A DNA stretch of 64,000 nt from Acanthosepion pharaonis. Its lineage: Eukaryota > Mollusca > Cephalopoda > Sepiida > Sepiidae. This document shows, piece by piece, positions 1-11,523 of the stretch. Each line of letters starts with the position of its first letter. The first letter of the stretch is position 1. The notes under the pieces were generated by a model. That model saw only the letters and a list, made by a program, of their open reading frames with translations, ran no database searches and was not told the origin of the DNA. The position numbers and the translations under genes are program-made. The stretch is taken from contig CAHIKZ030005492.1 of assembly GCA_903632075.3 (NCBI GenBank), positions 62,001-126,000 of the forward strand, read 5' to 3'.

Positions 1-2019
1 ATGACACTGCAGTCTTCATAAACAAGGTCTTGAGATGGTGGAAGATTCTGAATGTTAAGGCCTTTGGCATTGATATAAGATATAATGACTCTACAAGCTG
101 AAATCAGATGACAGCCAACTTGAGTTTATCATTGAATTTGGTTTTTAATACGGCTAGGAGCCAAAGCAATTGTAAAAAAAATTATCCAAACATACCATTT
201 ACCATACCTGCAATGGAATTGCTAATCTATGTTAGAACCATTTAGATGCAAACCATAAATATGTGCTACTTGAGCAATTTACAACTGAATCCATAGGAAA
301 AGAATTTAGTAAAGATCATCAAGGACCAGGTGACACGTATTTTATAAATATTCAGCAATACATTAAAACATTTCTCATCAGGCAGACATCTTTACTTTTG
401 AATCAAAATGTAGATATTGACACTTTCGATGTTAGTTTTGGCCACTAATATACATCTTGTGAATATAAACTTTGTGAGGAAGGTTCAGAATTATTTGATA
501 ATCTTGAAAATTTAGAATCATTTATTTCTGATTAAGAAAAATGCTGTTGTGTATATAGCTGAAAACATTAGAAGAAATGATAACCAACCCATTAAATGTA
601 AAACCAATTTTCATTATGAAAAGTATGGAAAATATAAATTCATTTGACTGTGGAAAACGTAAGGTCTCTTCTGAGTGCACTTGCCAATCCTTATTTTTCT
701 GTTTCATCCTTTTCCATATAATAAAAGAAAAGTTGTATTAAATACCTTTAAGTGACATTTTCATGCTTGTTTCAGTGTTTTATTTTTTCAACATGGAAAG
801 AAAACATCCAATATTCTTTCAGATGTATTTTTGAAAACTATTACAAACATTATACACCTAGATCAAACAAAGAATCAGCTCTGAAAGTTTTCAAATTTTC
901 ATAGACTTTTGTGTATTGTATGTAAAAAGTAATGTTTTTGTTTTATAAAATTTAAACATTAAGTGAGTCATATTTTTTACCAGGTATTTTTAATTCCTAT
1001 TTATCAACACAAAATATATTTTTCTATTTATTTAACTTTCAGCACATCTGATTATCTCTAAGTATGAGGCAAAATAACATTACAAATATTTTAAAAAAGA
1101 GTTAACTTTTCTCTTAAAATTAATGTAATTCAAACATTTTGGAATATGTCTGGACTTCACTAGCACCATGACTTTGACTGTAGTAGAGAATACTATGGTT
1201 TAAGCTTAGCAATGAAAACTATAAAAACTGCTTTTTATTTTTAAAATTCTTGAAAGATAGTGTTTGAATCATCATTCTAGTAAACTGTACATTCATATTT
1301 ATTTCCAATAACCAATCTTTTACTTATTATTTTGTTAAAGTAAAAAATGATCAAAGAAAGAATGGATTCATTAATTTTGTGATTTATTATACTCTAATTT
1401 ATTCAAAATTTTGTCCTTATCTTCATATTTATAGTAACAATATTTTCTAGATGTTGCTTCTTTCATTTACCATACACCTTTGATGTAGCTGATCATACCT
1501 TCCACAATTGCCTAACCTTAAAAATGTTGTCCTAATTTTTGTCTTTGTAGTTTACAGTGTTTTTTGGAGGGTATAATAAACAAAATATTGTAACTTTGAC
1601 AATCAAAGATAAAAACAACTTTTTGAATTAATCAGTGGATCAGAAATTCATAGAGATTTGTGAAATCTTACTGTAAATTGAAATAGATAATCTAACTTTG
1701 TTCTCTTATAAATTTATGCACTTACTTCAGATAATTTTAAATCTCTTTTTTCTTTAGAGAATCACTAGCAGTGTATTTGCATTAGTTTATTGAAAAACTA
1801 ATATCATTTTTTTTGTTTTGGTTGATTTTGTCAAACTAACAGAGGTATAAAAAAATATCAGCCACCCATGCTCTGATTCAAACATTTGAAGTGAAGGTAA
1901 ACACACAATTGATTTACCAATATGCTGCAGAAATATTCAGGTAAAAGAATTTTGAGATATTATCTTAGAGGTTTTAATATTTTTTAATGTTTGTAATTAT
2001 TTTAATTCAGCAGTAATAT
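1..2019. other. AT-rich intergenic DNA, nothing recognised
   Basis: Low-GC sequence with stop codons in all frames. The two ORFs of about 60 codons (263-448 plus strand, 522-707 minus strand) have no recognisable domain and the length expected by chance. No repeat or RNA gene seen. Confidence 0.6.
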
Positions 2020-2240
2020 AAATCTGCCCCTTCTCTTTTAGCTATAGGTAAACTAGCAGAATAGATTAAGGTCTCTAGCCTTAGTTGGCAACCAGTCTAA
2101 GAGAAGGTAAACTCTGAATTCAAAACCTGGAGAAGGCAATGAAAAAACTACACCATTTTTTTCCAAAGAATGTATGGCAATTCACAAATAAAGAAAAATG
2201 GAGAGTCATGATCATTTATATCCTGAAGGGACATGGCATT
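2020..2240 (+). mobile_element. SINE fragment with LINE-type 3' tail
   Basis: The body around 2040-2165 (GCTATAGGTAAACTAGCAG, then AGCCTTAGTTGGCAACCAGTCT) matches the interior of the better preserved SINE at 45161-45464. The last ~35 bases (CATGATCATTTATATCCTG, then AAGGGACATGGCA) match the 3' end of LINE family C at 41958-41990, 25408-25430 and 63275-63300. SINEs commonly borrow the 3' tail of the LINE that mobilises them, which is how I read this. The tRNA-like head is missing or too diverged to see. Confidence 0.6.
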
Positions 2241-3432
2241 AAAAATATTTTAATGAGTCACATATATTTATTTCATTGTTCAAATAATAATATAAACCAT
2301 TAAAGTCATTTAAAACAATGAAAAGAAAATTTAAGATTTTCTTTGAATTTTTATTGAAGTTTAAAATATATCACTACTTTTTCTTAAGTGGTTACATATT
2401 TTTTTAAAAACTTTTTCTTTCTTTTTGAAATAAAAGTGATCTGTTTTTTTAAAAACTATCTCTTGTTCAATTACTTTAACTAAATATAAAATGTTCTTGA
2501 AATTTTTATTATATTTTAACTAGATAGTGGTCATTTTAATCTTATTTGAACATTTAGTACATTTAACAAGACAGTTGATTAGTTGAATTAGTCACTCATA
2601 TTTTTTGTTTTCTTAAATAATATAGATGCATTAGACTCTTCAAAACTACTGAGATTTTATGAACATGGAATGTTTGAATAAAAGACATTGATAAAAAGAT
2701 GCAATGAGTTCCAGAACAGGTAGATCAAAACACATTGAAATATAACTGCAAAATTTTATGGTTTATCATAAAATCACACTTTTAAGAGCAAATGTTTCTA
2801 TACTGATTTTCATTCATGACTCAATAAATAACTGACATTTTTATTGAAAAATATTATAATTATGCAATAATAACATTTTTTTTTAACTATTAAGAGTGTG
2901 TTATTATAAATTCATCTGTGAGATGGTGTAAAATTTACTCTTTCTCCTTTTTAATCATACCTTTGAATTTAATAATTTTCATAAAGATCTTTTTAGTATA
3001 AGATAAGCAATTTATTCTTTGAAATTCTATCATATTTACTATATCTGCTAACGTATTAATTTACTATAGAAAGTTTATCACTTGATTACTTTTTGTGTAT
3101 GTACTTTCTCATTATATGTATAAACACTGGAGTGAATCAAATTCTTGTTTATTTTTTATTAATAATTTTTTACTTGTGCTATCAAAATAAAAGTATCTAG
3201 TAATAAATTTATTTGATAGATGTGCATTTATATGAGTGAGTATTTTAATTCTTCTTCACCACTAAGGTTGAAAAAGCTCAACTGTCCTGGTATGTTTATA
3301 TAAGTGATTAATTTTAAACACTATATTAATTGGATAAACATTGGACAATAAATAATACATCTTTGTATAAATGAAAAGGGGTTTCAAATTCTTAAGATAA
3401 AATTCATCGAGTCAGTTAGAGCAAGGTTAAGA
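2241..3432. other. AT-rich DNA, nothing recognised
   Basis: Homopolymer-rich, low-GC sequence with no ORF of note and no detectable repeat structure. Confidence 0.6.
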
Positions 3433-3822
3433 ATTAATGGCAAACATGGACTCGTGTACCCACAAAAAATGTAGTGTCAAAAGGATGGTTTTTTCCATGA
3501 CACCACTTTTATTTTAACTACCTTTACTCTTTAACAATCTTTATTATTTTAAAAAGCAATGATTAGAATTGTGATAAAACCTAAACATATGAAAGTGAAT
3601 TTACACATTTTCTTTGTACTTGAGAAGTGACAACAAATTGTTGTAAATTTTCAACAAAAAATGCATAAATTCACTGTCACTGTTTTTCTAATCATCGTTC
3701 TTTAAAACAATAAACATTGCTGATGAGTGAAGGTAGTTAAAATAATAACAGTGTCAAGGAAAAAACTTAACATTTTGACACTTCATTTTTTTGCAGGCAA
3801 GAATGTCTATGTTTGCTGAATT
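3433..3822. repeat. Palindromic MITE/foldback element (~390 bp)
   Basis: The left half reads AGTGTCAAAAGGATGG (from 3473), then TTTTATTTTAACTACCTT. The right half, reverse complemented, reads AGTGTCAAAATGTTAAG (from 3782), then TTATTTTAACTACCTTCACT. Pairing continues inward through GTGAATTTACACATTTT against GTGAATTTATGCATTTT, and outward past the AGTGTC ends to GCAAACATGGAC against GCAAACATAGAC. Symmetry centre is near 3627. No transposase and no clear target-site duplication, so the superfamily is unknown. The palindrome is directly visible; calling it mobile is inference. Confidence 0.7.
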
Positions 3823-6800
3823 CATTTTTGGAAATGTAGCCATTTTCATTTACACAATTTAAGAACATGTTCTATTGGGCTTCATCTTAATTTTACTATG
3901 TTGGGTTCCTTACCTCTTAAACTCATATTCATGATCTTTTTCAAGGCTGAAATGTGTGAAAATAGTAAGAAACATGCTTAGTTTAAGTAGTAATATCCCA
4001 ACTATGTTCTATGCATTTTAGATAAATAAAATTAGTTCAGGGAGTTTCTTCAGTATTTGGATTTCATAAAAAAAATTACAAAACATTTAGAGGTTATATA
4101 TTCAATGAGTTATACTGCTTAATTACTTGAAAAGATGAGAAAATTTGAATAAGATGAAGGACTTTACACCATAGGTATCATAAAAGGTGAAAGAAAAATG
4201 ATTCCACATGTCTCTTAAAATGCATGCTTTTTCCTAATATTAAAAGATAATTCATTATTTTTCACAAATGTTCTCTTTTTTTATAATTATTAAAAAAAGT
4301 TTTTTTCTAGAAGAGTCATTATTTTTAAGAATTTTCCCTAAGCTTATGATTATGCCATCTTTGATTTCATTAGAAATTTTCTAATGTTATCATATTTTAA
4401 ATTATTTTCTTATTTTTATCCTCTATGTTCTTGAACATATTTTCTATACTTTTAAGTTTCATTTGCTTCCAAATATTTTTTTAATTTCTTTAATGTTATC
4501 AAGAAACTTGTAAACAGCATCAGCTAAAAATAATTCGATAAATATTAGAGGCTATTTAAATTTCTATTGGCAAGTTTCTAAAAGTTAAAATGCAGACATG
4601 AGTTATAGTTTTCAAAAAGAAGATATTTCATTCAAAGCTGAATCCTAGTTAGCAATGACTTCAGTATAAACTTCATAAATGCTATTGCAATAATAGAAGC
4701 TAAAAATGAGATACTGCATAATTTCATTTGTATTAGATGGTGCTGACCAGAAATTTCTCTTCTAAAAGAAAGAAGAAAATTTCAATATTTCTCTTGGTGG
4801 CCTGTACAAAATCATTTTTTAATTGTTTTCTATTTTTTATTACTTTATTCTTTGAAAATATATTCAGTTTCATTATCCTTGATAAGGTTTGATATTTCCA
4901 TTTTTGTTTATTTATGGTCTCTATTATCTTATTTATTCTTTTTTTTATATTGACATATTGTCTTATTTTTACTGTTATTGTTGTGAGTTTATGAATGGTG
5001 TTTTATGAGTTCTAATATTAGTTGTTGGTTCCACCATAAATTGATTAGATTCTCTCTCTGTGGTTTCCAAGATGAAAAGGACAAATTTATTTTGGTTCTT
5101 CTGACACTGAAACTGACCCAGTCCTAATTAATATGGCACATCATAAAAGCCATGCATTATTTGATTTTGCCAATGCTACATCTTAAAATAGAATCTGAAA
5201 TAATAATTGGATAAATCTACTGAATTTCTTTCAGAACTACTAATAAAGCTAAATGAGTTTTCCTCTTACCTTAATTAATGTTGTATAAAACAGTCTCATT
5301 ATGGGGACGAATGTTTGAATAAATATTTGAGGCTGGGTTGTTCACAATGAAAATTTTATTTTTCATGTGGAGATTGCTACTCATAATCTTCTATTATCAG
5401 ATCATTTGTGTATTTGACAATTCATTTGAGGCTAAAGGTTACAGATGAGAGCTTGCCTAATTGTTATCTGCAGAGAAAATAAAATTTGAAAACTGAGTTC
5501 AAATTCCATCTGAGTCTCTTTATATTCACTACTGCTGTCAGAAGGCATGAACCCATGGCTCTCTGTCGAATGCCAGATGTCTTGACAAAATATCTTATTA
5601 GCGATGGTTTATTGAGAAATGAGTTAGTGAATGAGCACTTGGAACAAAAAAAAACCCACTTTCCCATAATTACCTTTGTCCAGACAGAAGTTATCCACAT
5701 TACTGATCTTGATCACTTGACCAATCAATAATTTGCTAGTTAATTTTTATTTTTTTTATTTTGTTTATATTGGTGAGGAGTAAGTTCCACTTGAGCAGCT
5801 TCTTCCTGCAAGCAGATGCTAAGTGCAACTGATTCCCAAAAGGATGTTTTCCCAATCACTATAATCTTAACTTTTTTCAAGTCTAGTGTTAACTGTTATC
5901 TTTATTTTCCAAAAAATTACCAAAATGCCGGTGAGAAAACATAAACAAATTACAGTAAAAGTTTCAATAAAAGGGAATTGTCTCAAGAAAATAGATAACC
6001 ATCTCTTCCTCTGACCAGAATATATTTTTCAGAGATGGTAACAGTCTTACATTTATTCTTTGTCTGTTCAAACAATAAACTCTTCAATATATGATGTTCA
6101 ATGAATATGTACTAAGGTTTTAACATCTATATAATTCAGAGGATTGAAACATTGAAAAAATTATAACTGACTACTATTTGAATCATAAAATCAAATATGA
6201 ATTTTTGAGAAACTGCATTTTTGTTAGAAGATTAACACAGGCATAAATAATTTTGTTGACTGTTATTAAAATTTTTATGATATTTCCTTTAAAAAATTTC
6301 TAATCATTTTCTATTTTTAAAATGAGTGACAGAAGTAAAGTTATGATTTACTAAAATTTTCATCATCATATTTTGTGGATTTTATGCTGTGTTTAAAATC
6401 TCAACAAATGAAACAATTTCCATATCAAGATAGCATAAAAAGAATTTTGCAATTTGGCAACAACTAAGGAGGTGCTGAAAAGTTTTTAGTCTGACTCACT
6501 TTCCAAAATCAAACCAAATATTAGAATTCTTTTGCATGTCTTCTTGATCGAGATGCGATGTTTTCAGCAACTCTCATAATGCAGGAAATATCATACAAAA
6601 TGTAACAAAATCATAATAAAAAGCACTTTATTAAATTTCATATATAAGATAATATAATGCAATACATTAAAGTTTGTTTTATTATTGGGAAAAAAAAGGT
6701 ATTCCAAAAATCAAACTCAATCAGAGGAAAGATATTTGATGTAAAACAGGAATTTTAAAATGTTTCAGAGTTCAACAAGAATTTTGAGTTGATGTTACAT

Positions 6801-7225
6801 AACCAAAATATCAGTATTTATCATAGTGATCAATAATTCTGAAACTTTCCCATTCCTTGAATTGCTTTTCAGAAGAATTTTAACAATTCTATTTGTTTGT
6901 ATATGGTTACTTGGTCATAATGTCCTTAAGAAAGGCATAATGAACTCCTCCTCTAGCTCTCTCAATCTAGAAATATGTTTGGCTCACAAATGGTAGTTTT
7001 ATACCTACAGTATCAGCCACAAATGAGTATGCACCTATTGTGTTTATAGAGAAAGTTAATTTGCTTTTAAACCAAACAGAACAATGTTTTATTTTTTCTG
7101 GTGATACATTATCACAAATTATTTACTAGTTGACGTACCTGGTAATTCCCAGGAAAGCAGATGTTATCCCCAGTTCCTGTTTTCATATTCTCTTTGTTAG
7201 AGGAAATATATCTGATAACTGATAG

Positions 7226-7227
<2 letters not shown>
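3823..7227. other. AT-rich DNA, mostly unrecognised
   Basis: Apart from the possible SINE fragment noted separately, nothing is supported. A sequence near 6466 (GAGGTGCTGAAAAGTTTTTA) resembles the terminus of some mariner-type elements, but I found no matching inverted end. The overlapping ORFs at 5464-5731 on both strands mirror one another and have no domain. Confidence 0.5.
5440..5530 (+). mobile_element. Possible tRNA-derived SINE fragment
   Basis: GAGTTCAAATTCCATCTGAG followed by TCTCTTTATATTCACTA resembles the B-box region and following bases of the SINE at 45161-45464 (AGTTTGAATTCCAGTCGAAT, then TATATTCACTT). The A box is not clear, so this is a weak call. Confidence 0.35.

Positions 7228-7291
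<64 letters not shown>
7228..7291. repeat. (AT)n microsatellite
   Basis: About 30 uninterrupted AT units. Confidence 0.95.
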
Positions 7292-7293
<2 letters not shown>

Positions 7294-7609
7294 TTTCAAC
7301 ATTGAATGGAGTGAAAGGTTTAAAAATAATTCTTTATTAAATTTTTGATTTCAGTTTCACTTTTCTTTGCCATTCAAATTGATATTGTCTAATTAAACTG
7401 CCAGGGAAACAGATGCAGCTCGTGGTGATTAAGGACATTTGGATTTTTTAAGAAGGATGTTTATTTCCACAGCTACTTTTTTTTTAACACAGACAGTATA
7501 TAGCATGAAAGTGTCCTTCAAACAGGTTGTTATTCCACAGACAACAACAACAAACACAATATGCTATTTTAAGGTGAGACCAATTATCTCTCTTGTTTAA
7601 ACACAGTGA

Positions 7610-7799
7610 TAAACAGCATTTCATGTAAGACCCAGTGAAGAGCTGCAATCTAGGGTCCCTAGCAATCTCATTATAGATTTTTATAAAACAAACAACTACC
7701 TAGTAACAATCTGGATGTTTGTTTAATATGTATGCAAAGTTTCATCAATATTGGTTCACAGATTTAGGTGGCAACTTGATTCAGACAGACAGAAATTAC

Positions 7800-7803
<4 letters not shown>
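7610..7803 (+). mobile_element. LINE/SINE-type 3' tail ending in AT microsatellite
   Basis: GCAAAGTTTCATCAATATTG, then GTTCACAGATTTAGG and a GACAGACAGA stretch, lead straight into (AT)n. A segment of the form AAAGTTTCATCAAAATYGGT ending in a simple repeat is a known feature of 3' ends of several invertebrate RTE-like retrotransposons and their SINEs. No coding part is present. Assignment is by motif only. Confidence 0.45.
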
Positions 7804-7850
<47 letters not shown>

Positions 7851-7894
7851 GTTTATGAAAAACTAGGTAATCCATATGGGTAAACCTAAGGAGG

Positions 7895-7948
<54 letters not shown>
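7804..7948. repeat. Two (AT)n blocks around a 50 bp spacer
   Basis: Pure AT runs at 7804-7847 and 7900-7947, separated by non-repetitive sequence containing AAAACTAGGTAATCCATA. They may belong to the tail of the preceding retroelement. Confidence 0.9.
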
Positions 7949-7949
<1 letters not shown>

Positions 7950-8034
7950 CCAAACTCTATGGAACTAAATATCTGCAGCCAAAAATATGAATATCTTACT
8001 GTCCAAAAATAAATACACCCTATGAAGAATGATT

Positions 8035-8356
8035 ATTAAAAACAATATTTGGTGTGACTGCCTTTATTTTTTATTACTGCTTGTAATCTTGATGACATTG
8101 ACATCACTAGATTTATATACAAAATATTCACTGGAATGTTTTCCGACTCTGATAATATGCATTCTTTCGAATTTATTTTTTTGGAAAGCAATCATTCTTC
8201 TACTTTTTGTTTCAGTACATTCTACCACTGCTCAGATGGATGTAACTCCAGCAATATGCTAGGCCAATCAAGAAGTTTTATCTTTTGCTTCTTCAGAAAC
8301 TCTTTTGTTTTTTAAATGGAATGTTTTTAATCATTGTTTTGCTGAAACCCTGCACT
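8035..8356 (-). mobile_element. Tc1-like transposase C-terminal remnant
   Basis: Minus-strand translation from 8356 down to the stop near 8035 gives a broken but recognisable Tc1 C-terminus: FQQNND then KH (the second catalytic Asp region, FQxDNDPKH in the family), KTKEFLKKQKIKLLDWPS, then LELHPSEQW at the third catalytic region, and a final SRLQAVIKNKGSHTKY, the typical Tc1 end. At least four in-frame stops interrupt it, and SPDLNPIE is degraded to a form without the expected Asp. Upstream parts (first Asp, helix-turn-helix) would lie right of 8356 but are not recognisable. An old, inactive copy, distinct from the Tc1 at 49674. Confidence 0.8.
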
Positions 8357-9439
8357 TCTTCACTATTCTTTCTCTCCTGAGTAACCTCTCAGGAGAGTTA
8401 CTGTTTATACTTCTTCAGTAAGGTTTCTGCTGATCAACTGTCAAGTTACATCAAGGTTACTCAAATTGTTCTTTAGGTATTCAAAATGGTTGGATACTTT
8501 CTGAATAGACCATTTAAGAGTTTCATCATAGGTGAACTGTCTAGTTTCTTAATGGAAAGGCAATGTTGAATTTCTTATTAAGATTACATTATAAAATATA
8601 ACTCATGATGGTTCCTTTGAGATTAGCAGGTATTATAGGTTCAGATGTGTACATTTGTACCTTGACATTAAAACTTAATTTTTAAATTGTTAATTCAAAT
8701 CTGTTTGATAGCATCAGTGTTAGCAAGATTATTACTGTAGCTTGAGATTTCATCTTTTCTGAATCAGAATGAATTGATAATAGTGAGGATCTAATGATCT
8801 CATAATAACAGACAAAGTTTTGAAATACTAATGTTATTTTGATGATGATATTTTTTCTTTCAACAGCTTCAAAACAATTTTACCAGTTTCCACAATGTTT
8901 TGCATATGTTACTCTTCTGACTGCAATATTTACTATTATTTAAAAAAAAAAAATGGTGTAATATTTTCTTCTTAGATGTATGCATGCACTTATTGCATGT
9001 TCAAAGTAAATGAAAACAATTTGTGATATAAAATGAGTTCTGGTAAATTGATAGCGGCTTCCACTTGAAATGATTGTGGCAAGTTTTTTGCAAGTTCTTT
9101 GTAAATTGTGCTGAATATTTGATATTGAGCTTTCTTGTTTGCAATATCACTTATTGATACAAGTAGTTATACATCACAGGAAGGGAATTGTTTGATCATT
9201 TCAAAGTATTCAGTTGCTAGTAATTTTTATGAGTTCTGTCTTCTCTTATAACAAGTGAGTTACATGATAAAATACTGTTTGGCCCAGTAATTCTTTTGAC
9301 ACCACAGATGTTGGGTTTTGAATTTTTTATGTTAGTAATAATACTGATGATGATTATTGGAAAATGTCTGATAACCATATATAAATGGTGGGTAAATTAC
9401 ATATCAAGGAAGAACATTCACCCTTTTATTATATGCCTT
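8357..9439. other. Possible eroded Tc1 5' portion; otherwise unrecognised
   Basis: The N-terminal half of the preceding minus-strand transposase should lie here, but no helix-turn-helix or first catalytic Asp motif is legible in any frame. A 17 bp inverted pair, CTCTCCTGAGTAACCTCTCAGGAGAG (8371-8396, shown in two overlapping halves), forms a short hairpin. The 94-codon ORF at 9296-9580 runs into the next repeat and has no domain. Confidence 0.4.
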
Positions 9440-10060
9440 TCCATTCATGTTCATATTTGTTGTTGTATAGACAATGTTTTGGCCACTGTATGTACCCTCC
9501 AACCTTTTCAAGCGTCGGTTGAACTTGGTAACCTGTACAGAAATTTTAAGCCAAACCCTTTATTCATTCCAAGAAAGTAGACGGTTTTCATTCAACTTTT
9601 CATGCTTTCATCATTTAATTCTTTTGAGTCTATTCACTTTTGTGTTGCATGTCCTTTTCTTCCACTGAAACAGTGTAGATGACTTTTCCACACAACCTGA
9701 CCCAAGGAATGAAATCAGGACTGCCACAAAACCAGATGTGCTCTAACCACTAGGACATTAATTCTGTGGAAAATCCACTTGCCTAATTTTGGAGCTTTGA
9801 ACCTAATGTTTGGACTGAAGTGGAATTTTTTTGAGTAGGACATTTTCTTAATCAGAGGCTCCCACATGGTATTCACCTCTATGCCAGGTCTACTGAGGAG
9901 GTTATCAGAGACAGACCCAAGCACTGACTATTTCTGTCATCTTATCATTCAATTTTGTTCTCTATTATCTTGACTTTATTCCACAGGGTTTGATTACCAC
10001 CCTATTCCCTCCACACATGATAAGCCATTCCTGATTCTAATGTCACTCCCTGCATAAACT
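9440..10060 (-). mobile_element. Penelope-like composite: endonuclease C-term, tRNA-like block, arm
   Basis: Read on the minus strand, 10060-9770 encodes a decayed segment with YHVWRE, LWNKVKIIENK and then LLSRPGIEVNTMWEPLIKK. The same peptide recurs at 60290-60500 (plus) and 63330-63480 (minus). The layout (HVWxxxGxH, WDxVKIID, RKxKEx) matches the region after the GIY-YIG motif in Penelope-like elements (PLEs). Beyond it, 9765-9690 holds a tRNA-like block (A-box-like TCCTAGTGGTTAGAGCA). The part at 9440-9680 shares GGCCACTGTAT and CCAAACCCTTTATT with the foldback arm at 30547. Frameshifts and stops throughout. Family assignment is inference; the three-copy similarity is seen directly. Confidence 0.55.
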
Positions 10061-10198
10061 TTCAATGTCCTTCTACCCTTAACTTTAGGGGTGACTGGTT
10101 TCATCATTTCACGACTGATTTCTTAAATTTTGAAGTATCACCTCATATATATGTATATTGTTTTCCCATTGTATGTTAGAGTAATAAATTTATTTATT

Positions 10199-10414
10199 TG
10201 TTAACTTTGCAACTTTGTTTCTGTTGTTTGTCACTCGCTGTGTGTCTTTCTTAAGCAATTCCAGTCAGCTTGACTGTGGCTGATCATTCAGAAAGAGACC
10301 CTTGAGGAAAGAAATAATAAGTAATAATTGTATATGTGTGGAAATAATAATATTAGTTACAATCCCCCTCTCTCTGCTATCAATCCAGTTAGAGGAAGGA
10401 GGATGGTCGTAACA
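10199..10414 (-). repeat. LTR-like segment (candidate)
   Basis: Minus strand starts TGTTACGACCATCC and ends AAAGTTAACA, giving TGTTA...TAACA ends typical of LTRs, and abuts the 3' LTR of the gypsy element with six bases between. There is no second copy in the window and no clear target-site duplication, so this may be chance. Confidence 0.25.
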
Positions 10415-10420
10415 ATATAT

Positions 10421-10695
10421 TGTGTTTGTCTTATCTTGTTTTTGCACATCCAAACATTGAGAGCACCTCTCTTGACTGAGAAAAACTCTGGTGTTGTATA
10501 GCTCTCCCAGTCCAAGACCCACACTGACTATTGGCTAATATCTGCCCAGTACGTTCATATGCAAATAGTCTGCACCACCTACTCTAATTAGAAGGTCTTC
10601 TCTCATCAGCCCATTTTGGAAGGGGATGCAACTCCTGGTGCTTATAGCATCACATGCAACCAATTTCTATTGGACTGACCCCATTTTCTGTTACA
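10421..10695 (-). repeat. 3' LTR of gypsy element
   Basis: Direct repeat partner of 12162-12440; shared blocks include TTGTATAGCTCTCCCAGT, GACCCACACTGACTATTGGC and CATATGCAAATAGTC on the plus strand. Minus strand begins TGTAACAGAAAATGG and ends AACACA. A purine-rich GGTGGGAG precedes it, as expected for a polypurine tract. Confidence 0.85.
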
Positions 10696-11062
10696 CTCCC
10701 ACCGGATCTCCTGATCACAGCACCAACATGCAGGAGTGGGTATTTCCTTCTGGTGCTCCTTCAGAAGAGAGGTACTTCAGCCTCATTGTTGTCACTTGCA
10801 TGGGGGGGGTAATTCATTCTCAGTGTTCTCATTATCCATCTCTACCATGGCAGGATGTGCATTGAAAATCTGGGAATCTATTTCCAACTCCTCATTTCTA
10901 GTGGATGAATCATCGGTGTCGCTTGCAGTAAAGCATTGGTCTCATGTAGGTTGGAAGTCTTTAAAATGACATAGTATGCCATCAATCAGGACAGATTGTG
11001 GACTAATGATCCCAGTGAACTTCCATGTTTTCTTTTTCTGATCAAACTCAATGCTAAAGTCT
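10696..11062 (-). pseudogene. gypsy pol remnant: RT start joined to pol C-terminus
   Basis: Near 11062 the minus strand reads DFSIEFDQKKKTW, resembling the entry into gypsy reverse transcriptase. By 10790-10696 it has jumped to RSTRRKYPLLHVG and IRRSGGSV, which resembles the Arg-rich C-terminal tail of gypsy pol. No RT palm, RNase H or integrase motif lies between. A large internal deletion is the simplest explanation; several stops remain. Confidence 0.65.
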
Positions 11063-11081
11063 GGTTCCTCTATGGTGTGAG

Positions 11082-11440
11082 CTACACACAGGGATGTTTT
11101 TTGTCAAAAAACTCCACTGCACCCAAAGGAGTGATTCCTACTCCCAGTTCTTTGATCATATTCATCCTGATCAGAAGGTTGAAACCAAGTGACTTTTCTC
11201 GTGTGACAAGTACATCAATCTTGACAGGACTTTCAACTTGCAACCAGAAAGCAATGACTCTGATCCTACAACAGGCTCTGATCTCCCCATCTAGCATTGT
11301 TATGCATACAGGCCTTCTCACCCACAACTAGCTATAGGCAGTGAACAACCAGTATCGACCAGCTTGGTGATGGTTTTGTCATCAACAAGGACCCTGATCA
11401 CAGGTAATGATGGGCTGGAAAGGATACTGGCACTGACATA
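11082..11440 (-). pseudogene. gypsy aspartic protease remnant
   Basis: Minus-strand translation gives RVLVDDKTITKLVDTGCSLP. The DTG triad of retropepsins is encoded at 11348-11356. After an in-frame stop, a second frame carries PVKIDVLVTREKSLGFNLLI, the flap-to-C-terminal part of this protease family, ending at 11082. In the intact element this would process the Gag-Pol polyprotein. The frameshift and stop between the DTG loop and the C-terminal half make it non-functional. It lies between gag and the RT fragment, the usual order. Confidence 0.75.
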
Positions 11441-11523
11441 TCTCTTTGCACATATTCTCAGGCAGTTTTGAGATATATAACCCACGGTATGGCATTGTCC
11501 TCACTCCCATATCTGTCATTTTG

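Noticed and set aside
5464..5731. Overlapping ORFs on both strands
   Set aside because: Mirror frames over a region partly resembling a SINE; no domain.
6466..6600. Mariner terminal repeat near GAGGTGCTGAAAAG
   Set aside because: No matching inverted end or transposase remnant found within the following kilobases.
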